53,566 bases of DNA from positions 1-53,566 of the forward strand of contig NZ_AJJL01000058.1 of assembly GCF_000257905.1 (NCBI RefSeq), given 5' to 3'. Positions 9,619-20,429 of this stretch are shown piece by piece. The translations under genes and the position numbers were made by a program. Position 1 is the first letter of the stretch. Every line of letters begins with the position of its first letter. This stretch comes from Streptococcus mitis SK579 (lineage in GTDB: Bacteria; Bacillota; Bacilli; Lactobacillales; Streptococcaceae). The notes under the pieces are model-generated. The model was given only the letters and a program-made list of their open reading frames with translations. It searched no databases and was not told the origin of the DNA.

Positions 9619-11032
9619 GGCTCTTTGTCAATTGTAGTGGGTTGAAGAAAAGCTAAGATCTAGAAAGGACGAAATTCGTCCTTTCTTTTTTGATGTTGAG
9701 AGCGATAAAAATCCTTTTTTTGAAGTTTTCAAAGTTCCGAAATCCAAAGGCATTTCGTTTGATGAGTTTAATGAGATTATTAGTCGCTTCCAATTTTGCG
9801 TTGGAATAGGGTAATTGAAGAGCGTTGACAATCTTCTCTTTATCCTTGAGAAAGGTTTTAAAGACAGTCTGAAAAAGAGGATGAACCTGTTTTAGATTGT
9901 CCTCAATGAGTCCGAAGAATTTCTCAGGGTCCTTGTTCTGAAAGTGAAAAAGTAAGAATTGATAGAGATTATAGTGGTGTTTCAAGTCTTCTGAATAGCT
10001 CAAAAGCTTGTTTAGAATTTCTTTATTCGTCAAGTGCATACGAAAAGTAGGGCGATAAAATCGCTTATCGCTGAGTTTACGACTATCTTGCCGGATGAGC
10101 TTCCAGTAGCGTTTGATAGCCTTGTATTTATGAGATTTTCGCTCAAATTGATTCATGATTTGAACACGAATACGGCTCATAGCACGGCTAAGATGTTGGA
10201 CAATGTGAAAGCGATCAAGTACAATTTTAGCACACGGGAAAAGTTGTCTAGCCAAGTCATAGTAAGGACTAAACATATCCATCGTAATGATTTTCACCTG
10301 ACAACGAACAGCTCGCTCGTAGCGCAGAAAGTGATTTCGGATGATAGCTTGTGTTCTGCCTTCAAGAACAGTGATAATGTTGAGATTGTCAAAATTTTGC
10401 GCAATGAAGCTCATCTTTCCCTTAGTGAAGGCATACTCATCCCAAGACATAATCCCTGGAAGACGAGAAAAATCATGCTTAAAACGGAAGTCATTGAGCT
10501 TACGGATGACAGTTGAAGTTGAAATGGCAAGCTGATGTGCAATATCGGTCATAGAAGTCTTTTCAATCAACTTTTGCGCAATCTTTTGATTGATAATACG
10601 AGGAATTTGATGATTCTTCTTGACGAGTGAGGTCTCGGCGACCATCATTTTAGAGCAATGATAGCACTTGAAACGACGCTTTTTAAGGAGAATTCTAGTA
10701 GGCATACCAGTTGTTTCGAGGTAAGGGATTTTCGACGGTTTTTGGAAGTCATATTTCTTCATTTGACTTCCACACTCAGGACAAGATAGAGCATCGTGGT
10801 CCAGTTTAGCGATGATTTCCTTGTGGGTATTCCTATTAATGACATCCATAATTTGGATATTTGGGTCTTTAATGTCTAGTAATTTTGTGATAAAATGTAA
10901 TTGTTCCATATGATTCTTCCTAATGAGTTGTTTGATCGCTTTTCATTATAGGTAATATGGAACTTTTTTTCTACATAAAATAGGCTACATAATATCCATA
11001 GGGGATTTACCCACTACAAATATTATAGAACC
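9619..11032 (-). mobile_element. ISL3-family insertion sequence, apparently complete
   Basis: A 1414-bp element with 24-bp imperfect terminal inverted repeats. The left end begins GGCTCTTTGTCAATTGTAG; the right end read inward begins GGTTCTATAATATTTGTAG. They agree at 18 of 24 positions, with the inner TTGTAGTGGGT identical. One intact transposase gene fills it on the minus strand. ISL3 elements usually make 8-bp target duplications. The flanks (TTTTTATT and ACAAAAGG) do not match, so the insertion is old or a flank was rearranged. It sits immediately after the rplL terminator, where it does no harm to rplL. Confidence 0.85.
9653..10909 (-). CDS. ISL3-family transposase
   Basis: DDE transposase of 418 residues, full length for ISL3. 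The N terminus has a zinc-binding region (CPECG about residue 43 and CYHC about 80), followed by a helix-turn-helix stretch near residues 115-140. The catalytic acidic residues are visible in ITMDMFSPY, KIVLDRFHIVQ and SNAKLEATNN. There is no frameshift or internal stop, so it may be active. The start at 10909 fits the family N terminus (MEQLHFITKLL). Several plus-strand open frames inside it are shadows. Confidence 0.92.
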   Translation of the reverse strand: MEQLHFITKLLDIKDPNIQIMDVINRNTHKEIIAKLDHDALSCPECGSQMKKYDFQKPSKIPYLETTGMPTRILLKKRRFKCYHCSKMMVAETSLVKKNHQIPRIINQKIAQKLIEKTSMTDIAHQLAISTSTVIRKLNDFRFKHDFSRLPGIMSWDEYAFTKGKMSFIAQNFDNLNIITVLEGRTQAIIRNHFLRYERAVRCQVKIITMDMFSPYYDLARQLFPCAKIVLDRFHIVQHLSRAMSRIRVQIMNQFERKSHKYKAIKRYWKLIRQDSRKLSDKRFYRPTFRMHLTNKEILNKLLSYSEDLKHHYNLYQFLLFHFQNKDPEKFFGLIEDNLKQVHPLFQTVFKTFLKDKEKIVNALQLPYSNAKLEATNNLIKLIKRNAFGFRNFENFKKRIFIALNIKKERTNFVLSRS

Positions 11033-11075
11033 ACAAAAGGGGGCGAGTAAGTAATTTCCAACTATTTAACTCAAC

Positions 11076-11107
11076 CTAAAAATCCTCAATCGTAGTGATT
11101 GAGGATT
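11076..11107 (-). terminator. terminator of gdhA
   Basis: Perfect 11-bp stem AATCCTCAATC / GATTGAGGATT (11081-11107) around a 5-nt loop. On the minus strand it is followed by TTTTTA. It lies just after the gdhA stop. Confidence 0.85.
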
Positions 11108-11120
11108 GAGCAAATAAATC

Positions 11121-12485
<1,365 letters not shown>

Positions 12486-12507
12486 TTATATTTTATTACA
12501 TGAGCCA

Positions 12508-12535
12508 TTATAGCAGAATTTTTTTTGAGTGTAAA
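12508..12535 (-). promoter_or_regulatory. promoter of gdhA
   Basis: On the minus strand: TTTACA (12530-12535), 16-bp spacer, TATAAT (12508-12513) preceded by TGC. About 40 bp before the gdhA start. Confidence 0.75.
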
Positions 12536-12628
12536 GAAAAAAACAGAAATTTTCTAAAAATTCTTTCAATTTATAAAACCGAACGTTTTAGATAGAAATT
12601 AGTTTATCAAAGAGAAAAGCTGAAAATA

Positions 12629-12637
12629 TGGTATAAT
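12629..12637 (+). promoter_or_regulatory. extended -10 of pyrDA
   Basis: TGG directly before TATAAT (12632-12637), 35 bp before the pyrDA start. No convincing -35 is seen, and no PyrR-type attenuator hairpin is visible in the short leader. Confidence 0.6.
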
Positions 12638-12671
12638 ATTAGAAATAAATGGAATCCGGAGGATCAGAATC

Positions 12672-13607
12672 ATGGTATCAACGAAAACACAAATTGCTGG
12701 TTTTGAGTTTGACAATTGCTTGATGAATGCAGCAGGTGTGGCTTGTATGACGATAGAGGAGCTAGAAGGGGTTAAAAACTCAGCGGCAGGAACCTTTGTC
12801 ACTAAGACAGCGACCTTGGACTTCCGTCAGGGAAATCCTGAGCCACGCTATCAAGATGTTCCACTTGGTTCCATCAACTCTATGGGCTTGCCAAATAATG
12901 GCTTAGACTATTATTTGGACTATCTTTTGGACTTGCAGGAAAAAGAGCCAAACCGAACTTTCTTCTTATCTCTAGTCGGCATGTCTCCAGAAGAAACCCA
13001 TACTATCTTGAAAAAAGTCCAAGAGAGTGATTTTCGTGGTCTGACTGAGCTAAACCTTTCCTGTCCAAATGTTCCAGGTAAACCTCAGATTGCCTATGAT
13101 TTTGAGACAACAGATCGGATTTTGGCAGAGGTGTTTGCCTACTTCACTAAACCTCTGGGAATTAAATTGCCACCATATTTTGACATTGTTCACTTTGACC
13201 AAGCGGCAGCTATTTTCAACAAGTATCCGCTCAAGTTTATCAACTGTGTCAACTCTATCGGAAACGGCCTTTATATAGAAGATGAGTCTGTAGTTATTCG
13301 TCCTAAAAATGGTTTCGGTGGCATTGGTGGAGAATATATCAAACCGACTGCGCTAGCCAATGTTCATGCCTTTTATCAACGCTTAAACCCTCAAATACAA
13401 ATCATCGGAACAGGTGGCGTGTTGACTGGTCGTGATGCCTTTGAACACATCCTCTGTGGAGCAAGTATGGTGCAGGTAGGAACAACTCTTCATAAAGAAG
13501 GTGTTGGAGCTTTTGAACGTATTACCAATGAACTGAAAGTAATCATGGCGGAAAAAGGGTACGAAAGCCTAGAAGATTTTCGTGGGAAATTGCGCTATAT
13601 TGATTAA
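12672..13607 (+). CDS. pyrDA: dihydroorotate dehydrogenase, type 1A (fumarate-linked)
   Basis: Oxidises dihydroorotate to orotate in pyrimidine synthesis. Type 1A enzymes are cytosolic FMN homodimers that use fumarate and do not need a PyrK partner; no pyrK is adjacent here. It has 311 residues, close to the lactococcal PyrDA size. Visible parts are the FMN site [18 protein letters not shown], the active-site loop [14 protein letters not shown] (Cys as catalytic base, about residue 130), and [22 protein letters not shown] near the C terminus. GGAGG precedes ATG 12672 by 9 bp. The class assignment is by recall of the family. Confidence 0.92.
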   Translation: MVSTKTQIAGFEFDNCLMNAAGVACMTIEELEGVKNSAAGTFVTKTATLDFRQGNPEPRYQDVPLGSINSMGLPNNGLDYYLDYLLDLQEKEPNRTFFLSLVGMSPEETHTILKKVQESDFRGLTELNLSCPNVPGKPQIAYDFETTDRILAEVFAYFTKPLGIKLPPYFDIVHFDQAAAIFNKYPLKFINCVNSIGNGLYIEDESVVIRPKNGFGGIGGEYIKPTALANVHAFYQRLNPQIQIIGTGGVLTGRDAFEHILCGASMVQVGTTLHKEGVGAFERITNELKVIMAEKGYESLEDFRGKLRYID

Positions 13608-13639
13608 ATTCATTAAAAAATCAGAAGAAAGGAGAGAAG

Positions 13640-14677
13640 ATGCTAGCCATTGAAGAAAGTCAGAAGTTGACTTTATCAAATTTACCTAGTCTGAGCCTAT
13701 TTACAGGGACAGATCAGGGTCAGTTTGAAGTTATGAAGAGTCAAGTATTGCAACAGATTGGTTATGATTCTGCCGATCTCAACTTTGCCTACTTTGATAT
13801 GAAAGAAGTAGTTTACAAGGATGTGGAACTGGAGTTGGTCAGTCTTCCTTTCTTTGCGGATGAAAAAATCGTGATATTAGACCATTTTGTTGATATCACG
13901 ACTGCTAAAAAACGCTTTTTGACAGATGATGAGCTCAAGTCATTTGAGGAATACTTTGACAATCCTTCACCAACAACCAAGTTGATAATCTTTGCAGAAG
14001 GAAAACTGGATAGCAAAAGACGGTTGGTTAAATTACTTAAGCGTGATGCTCATGTCTTTGATGCAGTAGAAGCCAAAGAACAAGAACTGCGTCAGTATTT
14101 CCAAAAGTGGAGCCAGAAACAAGGTCTGCAGTTTGCCAATCATTCTTTTGAAAATCTCCTCATCAAGTCGGGTTTTCAATTTAGCGAAATCCAGAAAAAT
14201 CTCCTCTTTTTACAGTCCTATAAAGAAGACTCTGTTATCGAGGAAGAGGATATTGTTAACGCAATTCCCAAGACCTTGCAGGACAATATTTTTGATTTAA
14301 CTCAGTTTATTCTGACTAAAAAGATGGACCAGGCGCGCGATTTGGTTAGAGACTTGACCTTGCAAGGAGAAGATGAAATCAAGTTGATTGCAGTCATGCT
14401 AGGACAATTTCGGACTTTTACTCAGGTGAAGATTTTGTCGGAGTCTGGGCAAACAGAAGCGCAGATTGCAAGTAGTCTAGGAAGTTTTCTCGGACGCAAT
14501 CCTAATCCCTATCAAATCAAGTTTGCGCTGAGGGATTCACGAGGACTTTCCTTGAGCTTTTTGAAGCAAGCTATTTCTTATTTGATTGAGACAGACTATC
14601 AGATTAAGACAGGTCTTTATGAAAAGAGTTTCCTTTTTGAAAAGGCACTCTTAAAGATTGCTAGTCAGGTAAATTGA
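13640..14677 (+). CDS. holA: DNA polymerase III delta subunit
   Basis: Clamp-loader subunit that opens the sliding clamp for the replicative polymerase. It has 345 residues, the normal size. The N-terminal AAA+-like part includes LFTGTDQGQFEVMK, where the delta family has no canonical Walker A. The C-terminal collar region is KIASQ-terminated. The ribosome site AAAGGAGAG precedes ATG 13640. It is spaced 32 bp from pyrDA and probably shares its transcript. Confidence 0.92.
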   Translation: MLAIEESQKLTLSNLPSLSLFTGTDQGQFEVMKSQVLQQIGYDSADLNFAYFDMKEVVYKDVELELVSLPFFADEKIVILDHFVDITTAKKRFLTDDELKSFEEYFDNPSPTTKLIIFAEGKLDSKRRLVKLLKRDAHVFDAVEAKEQELRQYFQKWSQKQGLQFANHSFENLLIKSGFQFSEIQKNLLFLQSYKEDSVIEEEDIVNAIPKTLQDNIFDLTQFILTKKMDQARDLVRDLTLQGEDEIKLIAVMLGQFRTFTQVKILSESGQTEAQIASSLGSFLGRNPNPYQIKFALRDSRGLSLSFLKQAISYLIETDYQIKTGLYEKSFLFEKALLKIASQVN

Positions 14678-14693
14678 TATTTTTTTGAAACTA

Positions 14694-14731
14694 CAACCCG
14701 CGTCAAGATTATTTTGTCGTGGGTTTCTTGC
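14694..14731 (+). terminator. hairpin after holA
   Basis: AACCCGCG pairs with CGTGGGTT (one G:U), followed by TTCTTG. The T-tract is poor, so this is only a possible terminator for holA. Confidence 0.4.
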
Positions 14732-14745
14732 TGATTTGCTTGTTT

Positions 14746-14944
14746 TATACTCAATGAAAATCAAAGAGCAAACTAGGAAACTAGCCGCAGGTTGCTTAAA
14801 GCACTGCTTTGAGGTTGTAGATAAGACTGACGAAGTCAGCTCAAAACACTGTTTTGAGGTTGTGGATAGAACTGACGAAGTCAGTAACCATACGTACGGT
14901 AAGGCGACGTTGACGCTGTTTGAAGAGATTTTCGAAGAGTACTA
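14746..14944 (-). repeat. BOX element with two boxB units (A-B-B-C), minus orientation
   Basis: Reverse complement of a BOX repeat. Reading the plus strand: the boxC end (TACTCAATGAAAATCAAAGAG), two tandem boxB parts (each with GACGAAGTCAG), then the boxA end (TTTGAAGAGATTTTCGAAGAG). It fills most of the gap between holA and sodA. An open frame of 87 codons across it is only BOX sequence and not a gene. Confidence 0.9.
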
Positions 14945-14987
14945 TTAGAAAGTGTGTCAGTGATTTCTTCATCTATAAGCAAAAAAC

Positions 14988-15016
14988 TTGAAAAAAGTGA
15001 ATGTTTACGTTATCAT
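14988..15016 (+). promoter_or_regulatory. promoter of sodA
   Basis: TTGAAA (14988-14993), 17-bp spacer, TATCAT (15011-15016), about 32 bp before the start codon. Confidence 0.6.
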
Positions 15017-15047
15017 TTTCATATAGAAAGAAAAAGAGGTATTACAG

Positions 15048-15653
15048 ATGGCTATTATCTTACCAGATCTTCCATATGCATACGATGCTTTGGAACCATA
15101 CATCGATGCGGAAACAATGCACTTGCACCATGACAAACACCATCAAACTTATGTCAACAATGCCAATGCAGCTCTTGAAAAACACCCTGAAATCGGTGAA
15201 GATCTTGAAGCCTTGCTTGCTGATGTAGAATCTATCCCAGCTGATATCCGTCAAGCGCTTATCAACAACGGTGGTGGACACTTGAACCACGCTCTTTTCT
15301 GGGAATTGATGACTCCTGAGAAAACAGCTCCATCAGCAGAACTGGCAGCAGCAATCGATGCAACATTTGGTTCATTTGAAGAATTCCAAGCAGCCTTTAC
15401 TGCAGCCGCAACAACTCGTTTTGGTTCAGGATGGGCATGGTTGGTTGTCAACAAAGAAGGTAACCTTGAAGTGACTTCAACAGCAAACCAAGACACACCA
15501 ATCTCAGAAGGTAAAAAACCAATCTTGGGCTTGGACGTTTGGGAACATGCTTACTACGTGAAATACCGCAACGTGCGTCCTGACTACATCAAAGCTTTCT
15601 TCTCAGTAATCAACTGGAACAAAGTAGATGAATTGTACGCAGCAGCTAAATAA
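15048..15653 (+). CDS. sodA: superoxide dismutase (Mn/Fe family)
   Basis: Converts superoxide to peroxide and oxygen in the cytoplasm. The protein has 201 residues. Metal ligands are visible: His in [12 protein letters not shown] near residue 27, His in NHALFW near 81, and Asp and His in [11 protein letters not shown] near 163-167. The GGGHLNH region favours manganese. AAAGAGGT precedes ATG 15048. It has its own promoter and a strong terminator at 15706-15731, so it is monocistronic, as is usual in Mitis-group streptococci. Confidence 0.97.
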   Translation: MAIILPDLPYAYDALEPYIDAETMHLHHDKHHQTYVNNANAALEKHPEIGEDLEALLADVESIPADIRQALINNGGGHLNHALFWELMTPEKTAPSAELAAAIDATFGSFEEFQAAFTAAATTRFGSGWAWLVVNKEGNLEVTSTANQDTPISEGKKPILGLDVWEHAYYVKYRNVRPDYIKAFFSVINWNKVDELYAAAK

Positions 15654-15705
15654 TGATAGTTGGAGGGAAGAATTGTTCTTCTCTTTTTAAGGTTATATTA
15701 TTTTG

Positions 15706-15731
15706 GTCTGACAAAATCGTCAGACTTTTTT
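15706..15731 (+). terminator. terminator of sodA
   Basis: GTCTGAC-AAAATC-GTCAGAC stem-loop followed by six T residues. Confidence 0.92.
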
Positions 15732-15767
15732 CATTTTTATGAGAAATGTGCTAACTGCTAGAAATTA

Positions 15768-15776
15768 TGGTAGAAT
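15768..15776 (+). promoter_or_regulatory. extended -10 of the yutD-rlmN operon
   Basis: TGG directly before TAGAAT (15771-15776), 34 bp before the next start codon. Confidence 0.5.
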
Positions 15777-15809
15777 AAAGTATTAAGTAATCGTGGAAAA
15801 AGGATATCT

Positions 15810-16340
15810 ATGCGAAAAGAAATTGCACCTGAATTATACAACTATAACAAGTTTCCTGGTCCTGAGTTTCATTTACACGGGAACAAGGTCGAAACGGAAG
15901 GGATAGCTTTTTCCTTGGTGGAAAACATCAAGGATGCCTTTGATGTGACGGCTTTTAATCAGCGTTTTTCAGAAGTCTTAACCAAGTTTGATTATATCGT
16001 GGGAGACTGGAGCAACGAACAGCTTCGCCTACGAGGTTTTTACAAGGATGACCGAACAGAAGAAAAACTTGAAAAAATCAGTCGTTTACAAGACTATCTT
16101 TTAGAGTATTGTAGTTATGGTTGTGCCTATTTTGTCTTAGAAAATGAAGCCCCTAAGCGAGCATCATTTGACAAGAAAATGCGTAAGAAGGAAGAAGAAC
16201 CGTCTTCTAGAAAAGGAAAGAAACCGACTCAAACCAAACGAAAACCGAATGCAGATAAGAAAAATAGACGTCGTCAGAAGGACCAGCATTCTCAGAAAGA
16301 GGACAAGGGGCAACGTCATTTTGTCATTCGTCAGAAGTGA
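15810..16340 (+). CDS. yutD: YutD-like protein with basic C-terminal tail
   Basis: Residues 1-115 match the YutD (DUF1027) pattern, with EGIAFSLVENIKDAFD, FDYIVGDWSNEQLRLRGFY and CAYFVLEN. Its biochemical role is not settled to my knowledge. The tail from about residue 118 is very rich in Lys, Arg, Gln and Ser and has no predicted fold, which suggests contact with nucleic acid (inference). It is longer than the roughly 100-residue Bacillus protein because of this tail. AAAAAGGA precedes ATG 15810. rlmN follows after 20 bp, so the two are probably co-transcribed; a link to ribosome maturation is conceivable. Confidence 0.8.
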   Translation: MRKEIAPELYNYNKFPGPEFHLHGNKVETEGIAFSLVENIKDAFDVTAFNQRFSEVLTKFDYIVGDWSNEQLRLRGFYKDDRTEEKLEKISRLQDYLLEYCSYGCAYFVLENEAPKRASFDKKMRKKEEEPSSRKGKKPTQTKRKPNADKKNRRRQKDQHSQKEDKGQRHFVIRQK

Positions 16341-16360
16341 ATAGAGAATAAGGAGAAGAA

Positions 16361-17446
16361 ATGAAACCGTCAATTTATAGTTTAACACGTCAAACCATGC
16401 AGGAATGGGTTTTGGAGCAGGGAGAAAAGAAATTCCGTGCAGATCAAATCTGGGAATGGCTTTACCGTAAACGTGTCCAGTCATTTGAAGAAATGACTAA
16501 CCTTTCCAAGGATTTGATTGCTAAGCTTAATGACCAGTTTGTGGTCAATCCCTTGAAACAGCGTATCGTGCAAGAGTCTGCTGATGGTACAGTTAAATAT
16601 CTTTTTGAGTTGCCTGATGGTATGCTGATTGAGACTGTACTTATGCGTCAGCACTATGGTTTGTCTGTCTGTGTGACCACTCAGGTCGGATGTAATATCG
16701 GTTGTACCTTCTGTGCTTCTGGTTTGATTAAGAAGCAACGTGACCTCAATAATGGGGAAATTGTAGCGCAAATCATGCTGGTTCAGAAATACTTTGATGA
16801 GCGTGGTCAGGATGAACGCGTCAGCCACATCGTTGTCATGGGTATCGGTGAGCCCTTTGATAACTACAACAATGTCTTGAATTTCGTTCGTACCATCAAT
16901 GATGACAAGGGGATGGCTATCGGGGCTCGTCACATCACTGTTTCTACGTCAGGTTTGGCCCATAAAATTCGTGATTTTGCTAATGAAGGGGTTCAGGTCA
17001 ATCTTGCCGTTTCTCTTCACGCGCCTAACAATGAATTGCGCTCAAGCATCATGAAGATTAACCGTGCCTTTCCGATTGAAAAACTCTTTGCCGCTATTGA
17101 GTACTATATCGAAACAACCAATCGTCGTGTGACCTTTGAGTATATTATGCTCAATGAAGTCAATGACGGTGTAGAACAAGCCTTGGAATTGGCTGAATTG
17201 CTCAAGAACATCAAGAAATTGTCTTATGTAAACTTGATTCCTTATAACCCAGTTAGTGAGCATGACCAATATAGCCGTAGTCCCAAAGAGCGCGTCATGG
17301 CTTTCTATGATACGCTTAAGAAAAAAGGGGTCAACTGTGTCGTTCGTCAAGAACATGGTACAGATATTGATGCAGCTTGTGGACAATTGCGTTCTAATAC
17401 AATGAAACGCGACCGCCAGAAAGCAGTCGCAGCAGTCAATCCTTAA
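16361..17446 (+). CDS. rlmN: 23S rRNA (adenine2503-C2) / tRNA A37 methyltransferase
   Basis: Radical-SAM enzyme methylating C2 of A2503 in 23S rRNA and A37 in some tRNAs. It has 361 residues, the normal length. The cluster motif [11 protein letters not shown] lies near residues 110-120, [10 protein letters not shown] near 164 is the SAM-binding GEP motif, and [18 protein letters not shown] near 325-342 carries the essential C-terminal Cys. AAGGAGAAG precedes the ATG. The stop overlaps the next start by one base (TAATG), pointing to translational coupling with the VanZ-like gene. Confidence 0.95.
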   Translation: MKPSIYSLTRQTMQEWVLEQGEKKFRADQIWEWLYRKRVQSFEEMTNLSKDLIAKLNDQFVVNPLKQRIVQESADGTVKYLFELPDGMLIETVLMRQHYGLSVCVTTQVGCNIGCTFCASGLIKKQRDLNNGEIVAQIMLVQKYFDERGQDERVSHIVVMGIGEPFDNYNNVLNFVRTINDDKGMAIGARHITVSTSGLAHKIRDFANEGVQVNLAVSLHAPNNELRSSIMKINRAFPIEKLFAAIEYYIETTNRRVTFEYIMLNEVNDGVEQALELAELLKNIKKLSYVNLIPYNPVSEHDQYSRSPKERVMAFYDTLKKKGVNCVVRQEHGTDIDAACGQLRSNTMKRDRQKAVAAVNP

Positions 17447-17928
17447 TGATGAAGAAAACTTATAATCATGTTTTGGTCTGGGGAGTTATTTTCTATAGCA
17501 TTTGCATTGTCTACTTTTGCTTTACTCCTCAAGAACAATCTCCTGTAGGAGTTGAAACTCCAGGTATTCAGCATCTTGGACGCCTGGTTTTTCTTTTGAC
17601 TCCTTTCAATTCTCTCTGGAAACTGGGCGAAGTGAGTGATGTAGGACAATTATCTTGGATTTTTTTACAAAATATCCTCAATGTCTTCTTGCTTTTTCCT
17701 TTGGTGTTCCAACTCCTTTATCTCCTTCCAAACTTGCGGAAAACAAAAAAGGTCCTTCTTTTTAGTTTTCTAGTGAGTTTTGGAATTGAGTGTACGCAGT
17801 TAGTCTTGGACTTTTTCTTTGATTTTAATCGCGTCTTTGAGATTGATGATTTGTGGACCAATACCTTGGGTGGCTATTTGGCTTGGCTCCTCTATAAACA
17901 ATTACATAAAAATAAGATAAGGAATTAA
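17446..17928 (+). CDS. VanZ-family membrane protein
   Basis: 160 residues with four hydrophobic segments (about 10-28, 65-88, 95-115, 130-150). The motifs ECTQLVLDFFFDFNRVFEIDDLWTNTLGG and PFNSLW are characteristic of VanZ-like proteins. VanZ itself is linked to teicoplanin resistance; for housekeeping homologues the role is unknown. ATG 17446 overlaps the rlmN stop, and ATG 17449 is an alternative. The next gene starts 1 bp after its stop, so it is the middle gene of a tight operon. Confidence 0.8.
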   Translation: MMKKTYNHVLVWGVIFYSICIVYFCFTPQEQSPVGVETPGIQHLGRLVFLLTPFNSLWKLGEVSDVGQLSWIFLQNILNVFLLFPLVFQLLYLLPNLRKTKKVLLFSFLVSFGIECTQLVLDFFFDFNRVFEIDDLWTNTLGGYLAWLLYKQLHKNKIRN

Positions 17929-17929
17929 A

Positions 17930-19471
17930 ATGAGTATTTTAGAAGTTAAAAATCTGAGTCACGGTTTTGGCGACCGTGCAATTTTTGAAGATGTGTCCTT
18001 CCGTCTCCTCAAGGGGGAACATATCGGCCTGGTCGGTGCTAATGGTGAAGGGAAATCAACCTTTATGAGCATTGTGACTGGTAAGATGTTACCAGATGAA
18101 GGGAAGGTTGAGTGGTCAAAGTATGTGACTGCTGGTTACTTGGATCAGCACTCTGTCTTGGAAGAAGGACAGTCGGTGCGTGATGTTCTCCGTACAGCCT
18201 TTGATGAGCTTTTCAAAGCAGAAGCCCGTATCAATGACCTCTATATGGAAATGGCTGAAGATGGAGCGGATGTTGATGCTCTTATGGAAGAAGTTGGTGA
18301 ACTTCAAGACCGTCTGGAGAGTCGTGATTTTTATACCTTGGATGCTAAGATTGATGAAGTGGCGCGTGCCCTTGGTGTCATGGACTTTGGCATGGATACG
18401 GATGTAACTTCTTTGTCAGGTGGTCAAAGAACCAAGGTGCTTTTGGCTAAACTTCTCCTTGAAAAGCCTGATATCTTGCTTTTGGACGAGCCGACCAACT
18501 ACTTGGATGCTGAGCACATTGACTGGCTTAAGCGCTATCTCCAAAACTATGAAAATGCCTTTGTCCTTATTTCGCACGATATTCCATTCCTAAACGATGT
18601 GATTAATATTGTCTACCATGTGGAAAATCAACAGCTGACGCGTTACTCTGGTGACTACTACCAGTTCCAAGAAGTTTATGCCATGAAAAAATCACAGCTG
18701 GAGGCAGCCTACGAACGTCAGCAGAAAGAAATTGCAGACCTTAAGGACTTCGTCGCACGAAACAAAGCGCGTGTTGCAACACGAAACATGGCCATGTCTC
18801 GTCAGAAAAAATTGGATAAGATGGATATTATCGAACTCCAAAGTGAGAAACCAAAACCATCCTTTGATTTCAAACCAGCTCGTACGCCAGGGCGCTTTAT
18901 CTTCCAAGCAAAGGACTTGCAGATTGGTTATGACCGTCCTCTTACTAAGCCTTTAAATCTTACCTTTGAACGCAATCAAAAGGTTGCTATTATCGGGGCA
19001 AATGGTATCGGGAAAACAACTCTATTGAAGTCTCTCTTGGGTATTATTCCACCAATCTCTGGGGAAGTGGAACGCGGTGACTACCTAGAACTGGGCTACT
19101 TTGAGCAGGAAGTAGAAGGTGGTAATCGTCAAACACCACTAGAGGCTGTCTGGAATGCCTTTCCAGCTCTCAACCAAGCAGAAGTTCGTGCAGCTCTTGC
19201 CCGTTGTGGTTTGACAACTAAGCATATCGAAAGTCAAATTCAGGTCTTGTCAGGTGGGGAACAAGCCAAGGTTCGTTTCTGTCTCTTGATGAACCGTGAA
19301 AACAACGTTTTAGTGTTGGACGAGCCAACCAACCACTTGGATGTGGATGCCAAGGATGAACTCAAACGTGCCCTCAAAGAATACAAGGGATCTATCCTTA
19401 TGGTCTGCCACGAGCCAGACTTTTATGAAGGCTGGATGGACCAAATATGGGATTTTAATAATTTAACTTAA
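17930..19471 (+). CDS. ABC-F family ATPase
   Basis: Soluble protein with two ABC ATPase domains and no membrane segments; 513 residues. Domain 1 has GANGEGKST (about 38), SLSGGQRTKV (about 156) and LLLDEPTNYLD. Domain 2 has GANGIGKTT (about 359), VLSGGEQAKV and LVLDEPTNHLD. The interdomain linker (about 240-310) is charged and helical. ABC-F proteins bind the ribosomal E site and act in translation or antibiotic protection. The compact size resembles the YbiT/YkpA housekeeping group more than the resistance types (inference). It ends the rlmN-vanZ operon; a terminator follows. Confidence 0.88.
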   Translation: MSILEVKNLSHGFGDRAIFEDVSFRLLKGEHIGLVGANGEGKSTFMSIVTGKMLPDEGKVEWSKYVTAGYLDQHSVLEEGQSVRDVLRTAFDELFKAEARINDLYMEMAEDGADVDALMEEVGELQDRLESRDFYTLDAKIDEVARALGVMDFGMDTDVTSLSGGQRTKVLLAKLLLEKPDILLLDEPTNYLDAEHIDWLKRYLQNYENAFVLISHDIPFLNDVINIVYHVENQQLTRYSGDYYQFQEVYAMKKSQLEAAYERQQKEIADLKDFVARNKARVATRNMAMSRQKKLDKMDIIELQSEKPKPSFDFKPARTPGRFIFQAKDLQIGYDRPLTKPLNLTFERNQKVAIIGANGIGKTTLLKSLLGIIPPISGEVERGDYLELGYFEQEVEGGNRQTPLEAVWNAFPALNQAEVRAALARCGLTTKHIESQIQVLSGGEQAKVRFCLLMNRENNVLVLDEPTNHLDVDAKDELKRALKEYKGSILMVCHEPDFYEGWMDQIWDFNNLT

Positions 19472-19487
19472 GAATGAGAGTAAAAGA

Positions 19488-19520
19488 AATACAGTACCGA
19501 ATGTGGATACTGTATTTTTT
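19488..19520 (+). terminator. terminator between ABC-F gene and slrA
   Basis: 9-bp stem AATACAGTA / TACTGTATT followed by TTTT on the plus strand; AAAAG on the other side gives a U-rich tract for the convergent slrA, so it may work both ways. Confidence 0.8.
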
Positions 19521-19525
19521 GGTTT

Positions 19526-20329
19526 TTATGATTTAAAATCGTAGTCTTTCACCACTTCGATGCTGTCGATTGTGATAGCAGTAGTTGGCTTGTCTTTTTC
19601 ATCTTTTTCGGATTTGGCAATCTTATCCACAACATCCATACCGTCAATCACTTGGCCAAAGACTGGGTGTTTGCCATCTAGACTAGGATTTCCACCTTCT
19701 TTGTAGGCTTCGATGATTTTCTTTGGATACTTGCTTTTAGGGAGTTTAGCAGAGGTATCTGTAGAGTTTTGGTTGATGAAGAACTGGCTGCCATTGGTGT
19801 TTGGTTGACCAGTATTAGCCATAGCAAGAGCACCACGGATGTTATAGAGATAAGGAGTAATCTCGTTCTTGAAACCAGTTCCCTTGTCTTTTGTCTTATC
19901 CTTGTCATGCCAGATGGACTGACCACCTGTACCGTCCCCTTTTGGATCTCCAGTTTGGACCATAAAGCCATCGATGACACGGTGGAAGGTAATCCCGTTA
20001 TAGTAGCCTTCCTTGGCATGAGTGAGGAAGTTTTCGACTGCTAGAGGAGCGAGTTTAGGGAAGAGTTTAATACGAATATCTCCCTGACTTGTGTGGAGAA
20101 TCACTTCGGCTTCATCTTCAGCAACTTCCTTAGAAAGTTGCGGGAAGTTGGCATTCTCGTTTGTTAAAGCATCGTTTAATTCCTTGGTAGATTGGGCAGT
20201 TACTTTGGAACTTTCTTCAGCAGCAAGACTGGAATCAACATAGTCATCACCACGCAGACTACGTTGGATACTGCTACATCCAGCAAGGGCTATAGTTGAT
20301 AGTAAAAGAAGGGTTGCTAGTTTTTTCAT
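19526..20329 (-). CDS. slrA: surface lipoprotein, cyclophilin-type peptidyl-prolyl isomerase
   Basis: Lipoprotein with a signal peptide ending in the lipobox LAGC (Cys18), so it is anchored outside the membrane. Residues about 75-262 form a cyclophilin domain with [42 protein letters not shown] and [15 protein letters not shown], including the catalytic Arg in FHRV. The 267-residue length agrees with pneumococcal SlrA, which aids protein folding at the surface and contributes to colonisation. A Ser/Glu-rich linker (about 25-70) joins anchor and domain. AGGAACAG lies before the start. Convergent with the ABC-F gene. Confidence 0.92.
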   Translation of the reverse strand: MKKLATLLLLSTIALAGCSSIQRSLRGDDYVDSSLAAEESSKVTAQSTKELNDALTNENANFPQLSKEVAEDEAEVILHTSQGDIRIKLFPKLAPLAVENFLTHAKEGYYNGITFHRVIDGFMVQTGDPKGDGTGGQSIWHDKDKTKDKGTGFKNEITPYLYNIRGALAMANTGQPNTNGSQFFINQNSTDTSAKLPKSKYPKKIIEAYKEGGNPSLDGKHPVFGQVIDGMDVVDKIAKSEKDEKDKPTTAITIDSIEVVKDYDFKS

Positions 20330-20429
20330 TCTGTTCCTCTCAAAAATTCATTTCTACCATTGTACCCTAAAAGGAAGGGGATTTCAAATGTTAGTGATAA
20401 GGTAGTTTTAGAGAAAATCAACAAAAAAA

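Noticed and set aside
10034..10516. 160-codon plus-strand frame inside the insertion sequence
   Set aside because: Antisense shadow of the ISL3 transposase; the minus-strand frame has the family motifs.
14685..14948. Open frame of 87 codons after holA
   Set aside because: It is BOX repeat sequence read through; the repeated VVD-TDEVS pattern is the boxB duplication, and there is no ribosome site.
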